Notes: generated by a model from the letters alone, not told the origin. 5,974 nt of DNA from Methylophaga sp. (GCA_002733335.1 NVVK01000001.1:219103-225076); one strand, 5' to 3'. Positions 1 through 5,974 are shown, counted from the first letter of the stretch. Made by a program: numbers and translations.

Positions 1-2
1 AT

Positions 3-1400
3 GATATGCTCCTTCCAAAACATATTGAAATAATGTTAGACGAATTTGAAGATAATATTTCGCTCGTACACTGTAATTCAGACTTAATAGATAAAAATGA
101 TCATATTTTAGGCTGCGGTGTTTACGACACAGTTCAATTTAAAAAAACAAAAAATATTAATTTTTATCTTACACTTTCTAATGTAATTCATAGTACAGGT
201 GCACTTATAAGCCGTGAGTATTTTCGTAAAGCTGGAGGCTGGGACGAGCGCTATAAAAATTATGGCGAATGGCTTTTGTGGATAAAATTATCTGCAATAG
301 GAAAAGTGAAATACACAAATAAAATTAAAGCACTATATAGAAAGCATGATACAAATATAACGAATACTTTTGATAATCAAGATGTTAAAAAAGAATTGTT
401 AGGTTACTTCGAATCATGTCGCCAGGAAGCTTTTTCGAATAATGATAGTCAGTTAAATAAATTATTTTTAAAAATATATATCTATATGATACTTCCGAAT
501 AAAATAAGAATAGCTACTCAAGGTCGGCGAATTATTCGAAAATTAATAAAGATAAGCTCTATTTCTATAGCAAAAACTATTAGTGTTATGAGAAATAAAT
601 CAATAGCTCTTTATTGGGCTAATTGTTCAATAAATAAACATAATTTTGGTGATGCACTAAACCCTTTTATTTTTAATCAGGTAACTAAAAAAGAAGTTGT
701 AAACACTACCATAAGAATTAACTTCTTCAACAAATCTACATTTTACTTTATAGGTTCAATTTTAGATAATTTATCTATAAGCAATGCTGTTATTTGTGGG
801 GCAGGTTTTCAAAAAGAAAATGCTTTGATTTATAAACGGCCAAGAAAAGTATTAGCAGTAAGAGGTCCCTTAACGAGGAATATACTCATTAAGAGCGGAG
901 TGGAATGTCCAGAAATTTATGGTGATCCAGCGATCTTATTACCTAAGTTAATTTATGGTCATGTCAAAAAGAAATGGGATGTAGGGATTATTGCTCATTA
1001 TGCGGATAAGGATATTCTTACTAGAACAAAAATTATAGCTGGAGATCTCAGTTACAAAATTATTAATATAGAGGCTCCATATCAAGAAGTTATAGATAAC
1101 ATTTGTAGTTCAAGGTATATCTTCTCTAGCTCTTTGCATGGACTCATTGTTGCGCATGCTTATAAAGTGCCAGCAACTTGGATTAGGATGTCGAATAACG
1201 TAACTGGTGGTGATTTCAAGTTTAATGATTATGCGCTTTCTGTAAATACGCTAGAAATGCCTGTTTACAATATCGATAAAGATTTAAATTTGGTGAAAGG
1301 TATTAAATTTTCCACATTATATGATACTGAGGATAGAAGAGAGCAGTTATTTAAAATACTGACTACTTACTTTGGAGTTAAAGATGAACACAAAAGTTAG
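3..1400 (+). CDS. GT2 glycosyltransferase / polysaccharide pyruvyl transferase fusion (5' partial)
   Basis: The reading frame is open to the left edge (a GAT codon precedes the first ATG at 6), so the N-terminal nucleotide-binding half of the glycosyltransferase is missing. Numbering from the ATG at 6, residues 1-115 look like the C-terminal part of a GT-A family 2 glycosyltransferase: LVHCNSDLID (20-29), then GGWDERYKNYGEWLLW (77-92), the usual acceptor-side region. Residues about 120-195 are a basic linker. Residues about 198-420 form a polysaccharide pyruvyl transferase domain, with NFGDALNP (213-220), GAGF (265-268), RGPLTR (286-291), GDPAILLP (306-313) and SSSLHGLIVAHAYKVPA (374-390). 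Such domains usually move pyruvate from phosphoenolpyruvate to a sugar as a ketal, although some relatives do other transfers. The likely role is making, and possibly pyruvylating, a cell-surface glycan in the cytoplasm. The 3' end overlaps the next gene by 17 bases, indicating one operon. Domain identities are firm; substrates cannot be read. Confidence 0.87.
   Translation, partial: DMLLPKHIEIMLDEFEDNISLVHCNSDLIDKNDHILGCGVYDTVQFKKTKNINFYLTLSNVIHSTGALISREYFRKAGGWDERYKNYGEWLLWIKLSAIGKVKYTNKIKALYRKHDTNITNTFDNQDVKKELLGYFESCRQEAFSNNDSQLNKLFLKIYIYMILPNKIRIATQGRRIIRKLIKISSISIAKTISVMRNKSIALYWANCSINKHNFGDALNPFIFNQVTKKEVVNTTIRINFFNKSTFYFIGSILDNLSISNAVICGAGFQKENALIYKRPRKVLAVRGPLTRNILIKSGVECPEIYGDPAILLPKLIYGHVKKKWDVGIIAHYADKDILTRTKIIAGDLSYKIINIEAPYQEVIDNICSSRYIFSSSLHGLIVAHAYKVPATWIRMSNNVTGGDFKFNDYALSVNTLEMPVYNIDKDLNLVKGIKFSTLYDTEDRREQLFKILTTYFGVKDEHKS
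1374..1377 (+). promoter_or_regulatory. Ribosome binding site setting the start of the second glycosyltransferase
   Basis: GGAG lies six bases upstream of the ATG at 1384, inside the end of the preceding gene. It supports the ATG over the in-frame TTG at 1372, which would overlap this site and add only four residues before the conserved N-terminus. Confidence 0.65.
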
Positions 1401-2172
1401 CATTATTATTCCTTTATATAATGCTGAACAGTATATAGAACAAGCTGTAGACTCATGTTTGAATCAAACGTATGAGGATATAGAGGTTATTGTTATTGAC
1501 GATGGGTCAACGGATAACTCTAAAAGCAGAATAAATCATTACATAAGGGAAGACAAAATAAAGTATGTTTACCAAAGTAATCAAGAAAGATCTGTTGCGA
1601 GAAATCATGGTTTAAATATTGCCACAGGTGAATATATTAATTTTTTAGACTCTGATGATTTATTACACAAAACTAAAATAGAAAAACAAGTAACTTTTTT
1701 AGAAAAAAATAAGGGGTGGTTTGCAACGTATTCTGCTGTTGAATATTTTAGCAATAAAACAGGCGATAAAATATCCATTCCTACAAAAGAGCATAATAAT
1801 GGTGACCTGATTGATGACTTACTACTAGGGAATTTCATACCAATTCAGTCTGTTTTATTTAGAAAAAATAGTATCCGCTTTGATGAAAATATTAATGCGC
1901 TTGAAGATTGGCATTATTTTTTAAATACTTTTTTTGAGAAGAATATTTTTTTTATACAGGACACTCTTTCTTCAGTAAGAATTGACGTTCAATTATCAAA
2001 TAATTACCTTCAAAATATGAGGTGGGGTGAAATACAGGTATATTTGAAATTATTAAAAGATGATAAATTTAAATCTAGAAAGCCAAAAATCATCAAGATG
2101 CTTATTCTAAAGTTTTTAAGATATTTCTATTCCATGATAATAAAAAATATTAGGAAGGATAGATGGTATTGA
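1384..2172 (+). CDS. Family 2 (GT-A) glycosyltransferase
   Basis: This 262-residue protein begins with the classic family 2 N-terminus: VSIIIPLYNAEQYIEQAVDS (5-24), the nucleotide-binding IVIDDGSTDNS (36-46), ERSVARNHGLNIATGEYINFLDSDD (68-92) with the metal-binding DSDD at 89-92, and LEDWHYF (173-179), where the acidic residues fit the usual catalytic base position. It should transfer a sugar from a nucleotide-sugar donor to a lipid-linked intermediate at the inner face of the cytoplasmic membrane. The C-terminus is basic (residues about 230-262, rich in Lys, Arg and aromatic residues), which suits peripheral membrane contact. No transmembrane segment is convincing. It is translationally coupled to the upstream gene by a 17-base overlap. 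It is the last + strand polysaccharide gene before the insertion sequence. The length is at the short end for the family, so I cannot exclude that the element's arrival trimmed its end. Donor and acceptor are unknown. Confidence 0.9.
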   Translation: MNTKVSIIIPLYNAEQYIEQAVDSCLNQTYEDIEVIVIDDGSTDNSKSRINHYIREDKIKYVYQSNQERSVARNHGLNIATGEYINFLDSDDLLHKTKIEKQVTFLEKNKGWFATYSAVEYFSNKTGDKISIPTKEHNNGDLIDDLLLGNFIPIQSVLFRKNSIRFDENINALEDWHYFLNTFFEKNIFFIQDTLSSVRIDVQLSNNYLQNMRWGEIQVYLKLLKDDKFKSRKPKIIKMLILKFLRYFYSMIIKNIRKDRWY

Positions 2173-2237
2173 GGGGTGGTAACAAAATAATGATGCATTA
2201 TCATTGATGTTAAAATTAATTAATAGAGGTTTGACTC
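2173..2237. other. Short non-coding gap with AT-rich inverted repeat
   Basis: This gap between the glycosyltransferase stop and the proposed IS left end contains a six-base AT-rich inverted repeat, AATGAT (2189-2194) and ATCATT (2200-2205). No GC-rich stem with a T tract follows it, so it is at best a weak terminator. No gene is seen here. Confidence 0.35.
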
Positions 2238-2318
2238 TGTGCAGCTTATTTATAACCCTAATTGTTTAGCCCCTCGATCTTATGGAGTATCATTAACTCA
2301 ACTAAAGGAGAGTAATTT

Positions 2319-3277
2319 ATGGGAAATATACTACATGGCGGCGCCAAGACTACGCCTAAGATCAGAAAAGAAATACAAGACTCTCACAAGAGCATCGCAG
2401 CGTTAGCAAGACAATACAATACAATTTAAATCAAAAAACAGTACGTTACTGGAAATATGCAGATACCACAGCCGATAAAAAATCAGGCCCTAAAATACGG
2501 CGTAGCGTACTGTCAGAATTAGAACAGCAAGCCATATGTGAAGTCAGACGAACACTACAGCTTCCCTTAGACGATTTGCTTATTGTCTTTAAACCAAACA
2601 TTCCTGCCCTCAACCGCTCAAACCTACATCGCTGTCTACAACATCATGGCTTATCACGGTTACCTAAAGATGAAAATGAACGCCCTAAAAAACGGTTTAA
2701 AGACTACGCCATTGGCTACATTCATATTGACATTACCGAACTATTAACCGATACAGGAAAACAGTATTTATTTGTCGCAATCGACCGAGCAACAAAATAT
2801 CTTTATATTGAGTTATATGAACACATGACAATGGAGCATGCCGTACAGTTTTTAAGAAACCTCACTAAAGACTGCGTCTTTAAAATCACGCACATACTCA
2901 CTGATAATGGGGCACAATTTACCTATAAACTCTTAGCAGAACACTTACAACCCGATAGGGTTCCCCCCTTTACTAACGTATGCAACACGCTAGGAATTGA
3001 ACACAGAACAACACAATTTAGACACCCTTGGACAAATGGTCAGGTTGAGATCACTAATAAAATTATTAAACAAGCAACCACCAAGAAATATCATTATGCT
3101 AATTTTGAAGAACTCAAACAGCATTTAATGACCTTTTTACTCTATTACAATTATCAACGCCCATTAAAGTCATTAAAGCTAAAAATACCATGGGAGTTAG
3201 TTCAAAAGTGGTATGATGAAAAACCAAGTTTATTTAAAGAAGATCCAAGCCTGAAGATTGCGGGACTAAACACCTAA
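2319..3277 (+). pseudogene. IS481-family transposase, frameshifted by an ACAAT repeat
   Basis: The ATG at 2319 has a good ribosome binding site (AAAGGAG, 2304-2310, eight bases upstream) and starts MGNILHGGAKTT...IAALARQYN, typical of this IS481 subgroup. That frame stops at 2427-2429 after 36 residues. The rest continues in another frame from about 2426 (LNQKTVRYWKYADTTADKKSGPK) to 3277. The break falls on three tandem ACAAT units (2411-2425); removing one restores a 317-residue protein of normal family length. In that protein the catalytic triad is D136 (HIDITE), D194 (LTDNG) and E242 (WTNGQVE), with a C-terminus ending in AGLNT. Residues about 20-45 form the helix-turn-helix region and 125-280 the RNase H-like core. 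The frame difference is equivalent to -1, but no typical slippery heptamer is seen at the break, so I call it broken. A TTG at 2576 opens the longest uninterrupted part but would drop the DNA-binding domain. Confidence 0.88.
2411..2425. repeat. Three tandem ACAAT units causing the transposase frameshift
   Basis: ACAAT occurs three times head to tail. With two copies the transposase reads ...ARQYNLNQK... without interruption; the third copy shifts the frame and brings in TAA at 2427. Slipped-strand mispairing is the likely origin. Confidence 0.85.
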
Positions 3278-3307
3278 TTTAGTAGACTGTACATTTTTTT
3301 GCTGAAA

Positions 3308-3331
3308 CATCATTGAAAATTTTCAGTGATG
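3308..3331. terminator. Near-perfect 24-base palindrome in the convergent gap (possible terminator)
   Basis: The arm CATCATTGAA (3308-3317) and the arm TTCAGTGATG (3322-3331) pair around AATT, with one non-Watson-Crick position per strand reading that becomes a G-T wobble in RNA. It lies between the IS right end and the stop of the - strand operon, where a terminator serving that operon would be expected. Neither strand has a clean T tract directly after the stem, so intrinsic termination is uncertain. The 3278-3376 gap otherwise holds no gene. Confidence 0.4.
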
Positions 3332-3376
3332 ACTATTTCTGAACCATATTTCAGATTAACTAAAAATAATGAAAAC

Positions 3377-3811
3377 TTATGGAATATAAATTTCAGCCTT
3401 ACCATCAATAACTTTTTTTGTTTTTACTTTACTATAAGTATCAAAAAAAACTCGCTTTTTCATTTTATCTACTTTCGTCACAACAACTGTAGCAACGATA
3501 GTATCACCCAGGTAGACGGGTCTTTTAAAATTCAAACTTTGTGAGACATAGACACATCCTTTTCCGGGCAGCCTTGTGCCAAATAATGCTGAAAAAAAAC
3601 TAGCACTCAAGAGTCCGTGAGCAATTCTTTTTCCAAATTTAGATCTCGACGCATACTCTTCATCCATGTGGACAGGATTATTATCCCCAGATAATGCTGC
3701 AAAACTCTTAATATCTGCATCTGTAATTGTTTGAGAATATGATGCATACATCCCGATTTTTATCTCATCAATAGAATATGATTCTTTTAATTTTATTTGT
3801 TCAATTGACAT
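3377..3811 (-). CDS. MaoC-family dehydratase, (R)-specific enoyl-CoA hydratase type
   Basis: This 144-residue protein is a single hot-dog fold of the MaoC / PhaJ type. The hydratase motif is clear: FAALSGDNNPVHMDEEYA (37-54), with D43 and H48 spaced as the catalytic Asp-His pair of (R)-hydratases, followed by GKRIAHGLLSASFFSALFG (60-78) and the strand-rich SLNFKRPVYLGDTI (92-105). Such enzymes add water to trans-2-enoyl-CoA (for example crotonyl-CoA) to give (R)-3-hydroxyacyl-CoA. I chose the ATG at 3809-3811: it lies two bases beyond the acyltransferase stop, has GAGA upstream, and the protein aligns with the family from there, whereas the in-frame ATG at 3880 would add 23 residues lying wholly within the acyltransferase gene. 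It is the last gene of the - strand operon. The context suggests it supplies an acyl donor for amino-sugar acylation rather than serving fatty-acid breakdown; that role is inference. Confidence 0.88.
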   Translation of the reverse strand: MSIEQIKLKESYSIDEIKIGMYASYSQTITDADIKSFAALSGDNNPVHMDEEYASRSKFGKRIAHGLLSASFFSALFGTRLPGKGCVYVSQSLNFKRPVYLGDTIVATVVVTKVDKMKKRVFFDTYSKVKTKKVIDGKAEIYIP

Positions 3812-3813
3812 GA

Positions 3814-4554
3814 TTATTTCTCGTAATTCCAACCAGCAACTATTTCTTTTGGATATCCTCTTTTGAAATGATTTATCCATGGATAAGCAGAATTTTTTGA
3901 TCCATTTTGTAGTTTTATTTTTTTAGTTGGACACACCTTCCTTGCTGGAGAACCTGAATAAAGCATGTCTGCTTCTGTATCTTTATTAACGGATGAATGT
4001 GCACTTATCAAGCATCCAGAACCAATTTTGACACCAGGCAATATCACTGACATTGTCGCTATTACTGAAAACTCTTCAACAGTCACTCCTTTCAATATAT
4101 TGCTTGGTGGATGAGGGTCATTAGTGAGTACCACATAAGGAAAAATCCATACAAAATCACCAATATTAGATTGTTGTCCAACATGAACATTACTATGCAA
4201 CCTTACATAATCCCCAATTTGACAACATCCCTGAATATCTGTGAGTGTACCAATTTGAAAATTTAAACCTGCAAAAGTTTTTTCACGTACGGTCACCCTA
4301 TGACCCGTTACTAAACCATCGCCAAAACTGGAACCTTCATAGAAAATACTATGAGATCTAATGTGAGAGTTTCTCCCAATTTCTAGCGTCTTCCCTTCGG
4401 ATAAATCATTCTCTACCCCAAGCTCACAAAACCCATCAATTCTAACATTATCTCCTATGCTGACATTATCATAAATAACCGTAAATGGCCCAATTGTAAC
4501 ATTTTTTCCAATAATGGCTTTTTCTGAAATTATTGAGCTAGGATGAATGCTCAT
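3814..4554 (-). CDS. Left-handed beta-helix (hexapeptide repeat) sugar N-acyltransferase
   Basis: The 246-residue protein is built of imperfect hexapeptide repeats ([I/V]-G-x-x-x-x) from residue 8 to about 205, for example AIIGKNVTIGPFTVIYDNVSIGDNVRIDG (13-41), with the loop TNDPHPPSN (144-152) typical of nucleotide-sugar N-acyltransferases and the closing GSPARKV (201-207). A C-terminal extension (208-246) contains YPWINHFKRGYPKE. These proteins form trimers whose active sites lie between coils and use acyl-CoA. Directly after an FdtA-type isomerase, the expected substrate is a dTDP-3-amino-3,6-dideoxyhexose, as for FdtC and QdtC. The following MaoC gene makes a 3-hydroxyacyl donor plausible instead of acetyl-CoA, but the sequence alone cannot settle this. 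The ATG shares one base with the isomerase stop (TAATG), and an AGAGGGG site lies seven bases upstream, so translation is coupled. Confidence 0.85.
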   Translation of the reverse strand: MSIHPSSIISEKAIIGKNVTIGPFTVIYDNVSIGDNVRIDGFCELGVENDLSEGKTLEIGRNSHIRSHSIFYEGSSFGDGLVTGHRVTVREKTFAGLNFQIGTLTDIQGCCQIGDYVRLHSNVHVGQQSNIGDFVWIFPYVVLTNDPHPPSNILKGVTVEEFSVIATMSVILPGVKIGSGCLISAHSSVNKDTEADMLYSGSPARKVCPTKKIKLQNGSKNSAYPWINHFKRGYPKEIVAGWNYEK

Positions 4555-4952
4555 TAATTAGCCCCTCTCAAGAATTCTTGATAATTACGAATATAGTCAG
4601 ATTCATCATAGTGCTGATCAGCCAACACCATCAAAACGCAGTCAGGTGTAAAATCATACATTTCATGCCAGATCATGTCTTCTATTAGTAAGCCTGTTGT
4701 TGGTGAGTCCAGAACTATTTCTTGCTTTTCAACACCATCATCAAGCAAAAAACGACAACTTCCTTTCACACAAATAGCAATTTGTTGAAGTTTTTTATGT
4801 GCATGAAAACCGCGGGAAACACCATTTTTAGTATCAAAAAGATAATAAACTCGTTTAATATCAAATGGTACTCCGGTATTAGCTTCTAATGCAACAAGAG
4901 AGCCTCGTTCATCCCCTAGTAGGGGGAATGAAATAGTTTTAATTAAGTTCAT
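4554..4952 (-). CDS. fdtA: FdtA/QdtA-type dTDP-4-keto-6-deoxyglucose 3,4-ketoisomerase
   Basis: This 132-residue single-domain cupin has the usual length for FdtA/QdtA and matches it throughout: DERGSLVALE (14-23), IKRVYYLFDT (32-41), SRGFHAHKKLQQ (46-57) with the active-site His pair H50 and H52, GSCRFLLDDG (64-73), the WHEMYDF segment (95-101) and the C-terminal ADQHYDESDYIRNYQEF (111-127). The enzyme moves the keto group of dTDP-4-keto-6-deoxy-D-glucose from C4 to C3, the first committed step towards dTDP-Fuc3N or dTDP-Qui3N. The RGS and WHEM segments look to me more like FdtA (galacto product) than QdtA, but that is a judgement from memory, so the symbol is tentative. It heads a three-gene operon with one-base and two-base junctions. 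The start at 4952 has AAGAGA just upstream. The RmlA and RmlB substrate-supply enzymes and the partner aminotransferase are not in the window. Confidence 0.9.
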   Translation of the reverse strand: MNLIKTISFPLLGDERGSLVALEANTGVPFDIKRVYYLFDTKNGVSRGFHAHKKLQQIAICVKGSCRFLLDDGVEKQEIVLDSPTTGLLIEDMIWHEMYDFTPDCVLMVLADQHYDESDYIRNYQEFLRGAN

Positions 4953-5062
4953 ATTTTCTCTTTATGGTGCCAAAGTATTGTGATTTTGTTATTCAACGTC
5001 AGTAATTTTACCAAATTTACGCGAACAAACATCTGTATTGTTAATACTAGATCAGCTGTTGT

Positions 5063-5092
5063 AATGTATCATTTTAGTTTACTGATTGTAAA
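5063..5092 (-). promoter_or_regulatory. Candidate sigma-70 promoter for the fdtA operon
   Basis: On the - strand TTTACA (5092-5087) is followed, after 18 bases, by TACATT (5068-5063) preceded by TGA, an extended -10 arrangement. It would start transcription roughly 100 bases upstream of the fdtA ATG. The match to consensus is moderate in an AT-rich region. Confidence 0.35.
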
Positions 5093-5094
5093 CT
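5076..5094. repeat. Seven-base inverted repeat overlapping the candidate -35 element
   Basis: AGTTTAC (5076-5082) and GTAAACT (5088-5094) flank TGATT. Allowing one wobble, pairing extends to ten bases. It overlaps the proposed -35 box, so it could be an operator; it could also be a weak glmS 3' hairpin. No T tract follows it on the - strand. Confidence 0.4.
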
Positions 5095-5144
5095 GAATAT
5101 CCATGCTCCATTAATATTTACAATCGCTGTGTCAAAACAGTTAT

Positions 5145-5210
5145 CTTAGTTGGTTTATCATCTCGTTTTCAACCTACTCAACGGTTACAGACTTAGCCAA
5201 GTTTCTAGGC
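5145..5210 (-). other. Candidate attTn7-type site at the glmS 3' end (unoccupied)
   Basis: Tn7-family elements recognise the conserved last codons of glmS and insert a short distance downstream. Here the codons for NLAKSVTVE are intact, and the expected insertion zone (about 5145-5155) shows no Tn7 end. The site is inferred from conservation only. Confidence 0.3.
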
Positions 5211-5974
5211 TGATCAACATCGGTACCTTTAATTAAGGCCACATGATAACTAAGCAACTGTAACAGTATATTAAATGTTATCGGTGCTGTAATTCGCCCT
5301 ACATTGGTTGTGGCTTTGATGACCGTAAAGCCCTCTTCTGAGCTAATGTCAGATTGCTCATCTTCAAAAACGATCATTTGCCCACCACGTGCTTTGACTT
5401 CTTGCAAATTTGATTTAAGTTTTTCTAGCAAGTCATCTAGTGGCGCAATCGCCACAACGGGCATACTGTCATCTATTAATGCCAGTGGGCCATGTTTTAA
5501 CTCGCCAGCAGGATACGCTTCTGCATGAATATAGCTGATTTCTTTTAGTTTAAGCGCACCTTCCATTGCGATAGGATACATCGTGCCTCGCCCTAAGAAG
5601 AGTGCATGTTGTTTATCAGTAAACAATTGTGCTGTCGCTTCTATTTCCTTTTCATGGGTTAAGGCGCTAGCAATTAAATTCGGTAATTTTTGCAGACCTT
5701 TGACTATCGCGCTTTCTCGCTCTTCACTTATCGATTGTTTCACTTTACCTATACTTACAATAAGTAGGGCAAGAGCTACTAATTGTGTTGTAAATGATTT
5801 AGTTGAGGCAACCCCTATTTCCGGTCCCGCATGAGTAAGATAATTAAGGTCAGATTCTCTTGTCAGGCTACTTTCTGGCACATTACAGATAGTTAGGGTT
5901 GGAATATTGCTTGATTGCCGTGTTGCTTTAATTTTGTGTAATGCCGCTAGGGTATCTGCTGTTTCACCTGATTG
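5174..5974 (-). CDS. glmS: Glutamine--fructose-6-phosphate aminotransferase (isomerizing), C-terminal part
   Basis: The frame is open to the right edge; the first complete codons read [12 protein letters not shown], so the GTG at 5881 is internal and not a start. The 266 residues present cover the C-terminal isomerase half of a protein normally about 610 long. Visible landmarks are [62 protein letters not shown], the GGQMIVF segment, [27 protein letters not shown] and the exact C-terminal VE. The Glu and Lys of the [11 protein letters not shown] segment and the His and Lys of ELKHGP are the expected sugar-phosphate site residues. GlmS converts fructose-6-phosphate and glutamine to glucosamine-6-phosphate, the entry to UDP-GlcNAc for peptidoglycan, lipopolysaccharide and surface glycans. 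It is transcribed towards the amino-sugar operon, 221 bases away, and marks the conserved edge of the variable locus. Its base composition is visibly less AT-rich than that of the polysaccharide genes. Confidence 0.96.
   Translation of the reverse strand, partial: QSGETADTLAALHKIKATRQSSNIPTLTICNVPESSLTRESDLNYLTHAGPEIGVASTKSFTTQLVALALLIVSIGKVKQSISEERESAIVKGLQKLPNLIASALTHEKEIEATAQLFTDKQHALFLGRGTMYPIAMEGALKLKEISYIHAEAYPAGELKHGPLALIDDSMPVVAIAPLDDLLEKLKSNLQEVKARGGQMIVFEDEQSDISSEEGFTVIKATTNVGRITAPITFNILLQLLSYHVALIKGTDVDQPRNLAKSVTVE

Larger units (their letters stand above)
2238..3293 (+). mobile_element. IS481-family insertion sequence, about 1.06 kb
   Basis: The element is identified from its transposase, which has the N-terminal, DDE and C-terminal (GLNT) hallmarks of one IS481 subgroup. 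The ends are proposed from imperfect terminal inverted repeats: the left end reads TGTGCAGCTTATTTATA (2238-2254) and the reverse complement of the right end reads TGTACAGTCTACTAAAT (3293-3277), with 10 of 17 positions matching, including TGT.CAG at the tip. The transposase stop codon touches the right repeat, as is common in compact insertion sequences, and the length suits the family. No target-site duplication is visible: GACTC flanks the left end and a T tract flanks the right. Family assignment is strong; the exact ends are tentative. Confidence 0.7.
4953..5173 (-). other. Non-coding region between glmS and the amino-sugar operon
   Basis: These 221 bases hold no convincing gene on either strand. 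On the - strand they contain the candidate promoter and inverted repeat listed separately. No intrinsic terminator with a T tract is evident after glmS, so read-through from glmS into the operon is possible. No JUMPStart/ops-like element was recognised. Confidence 0.6.

Noticed and set aside
1605..1838. - strand open frame of 77 codons
   Set aside because: It lies wholly inside the family 2 glycosyltransferase with its clear motifs and resembles no recognisable protein.
2411..2440. Programmed -1 frameshift in the transposase
   Set aside because: The frame change is formally -1, but no standard slippery heptamer lies in register before the stop, and deleting one repeat unit restores the family sequence exactly.
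2576..3277. Transposase starting at the internal TTG
   Set aside because: The homologous frame continues upstream to the ACAAT repeat; the TTG corresponds to residue 85 of the reconstructed protein, in PLDDL.
3326..3544. + strand open frame of 72 codons
   Set aside because: It runs antisense to the end of the MaoC gene, has AT-driven composition and no recognisable motif.
3812..3880. Longer MaoC N-terminus from the ATG at 3880
   Set aside because: It would sit entirely within the acyltransferase gene and add residues absent from the family; the ATG at 3811 has better spacing and a GAGA site.
5304..5834. Two + strand open frames of 74 and 83 codons
   Set aside because: Both are antisense to glmS, whose protein sequence is strongly conserved here.
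5879..5881. GTG as a start of a short glmS-like gene
   Set aside because: The same frame continues to the window edge with conserved GlmS sequence ([12 protein letters not shown]).
1..5974. CRISPR array, tRNA, rRNA or defence-system genes
   Set aside because: No regularly spaced direct repeats, tRNA-like cloverleaf or recognisable defence proteins were seen; all substantial frames are explained by glycan, IS or glmS genes.

Overview
The window looks like part of a surface-polysaccharide (O-antigen or capsule type) locus from a low-GC gammaproteobacterium. The best support is the glmS tail at the right edge, which reads like the gammaproteobacterial enzyme through to its conserved C-terminus ([13 protein letters not shown]). 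I cannot assign a genus. The sugar genes are visibly more AT-rich than glmS, as is usual for exchangeable polysaccharide genes next to a housekeeping gene.

Layout. Positions 1-2172 (+ strand) hold two overlapping genes. The first is a large protein cut by the left edge, joining a family 2 glycosyltransferase C-terminal part to a polysaccharide pyruvyl transferase domain. The second is a complete family 2 glycosyltransferase. Positions about 2238-3293 hold an IS481-family insertion sequence. Its transposase keeps the DDE residues but is split near its N-terminus by an extra copy of the 5-base unit ACAAT. Positions 3278-3376 are a short convergent gap with a near-perfect 24-base palindrome. Positions 3377-4952 (- strand) hold a tightly packed three-gene operon, in transcription order: an FdtA/QdtA-type sugar 3,4-ketoisomerase, a left-handed beta-helix acyltransferase and a MaoC-type (R)-enoyl-CoA hydratase. 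Positions 4953-5173 are non-coding, with a candidate promoter and an inverted repeat. Positions 5174-5974 (- strand) are the C-terminal 266 residues of GlmS, open at the right edge.

How the genes may work together. The isomerase should convert dTDP-4-keto-6-deoxyglucose to a 3-keto sugar. An aminotransferase, not present here, would make a 3-amino-3,6-dideoxyhexose (Fuc3N or Qui3N). The acyltransferase would N-acylate it. The MaoC hydratase in the same operon suggests an unusual donor, plausibly an (R)-3-hydroxyacyl-CoA such as (R)-3-hydroxybutyryl-CoA, instead of acetyl-CoA. The + strand enzymes would build the repeat unit and perhaps add pyruvate ketals. The IS lies between these two convergent groups, at the place where a further gene of the amino-sugar operon might be expected, so a rearrangement there is possible.
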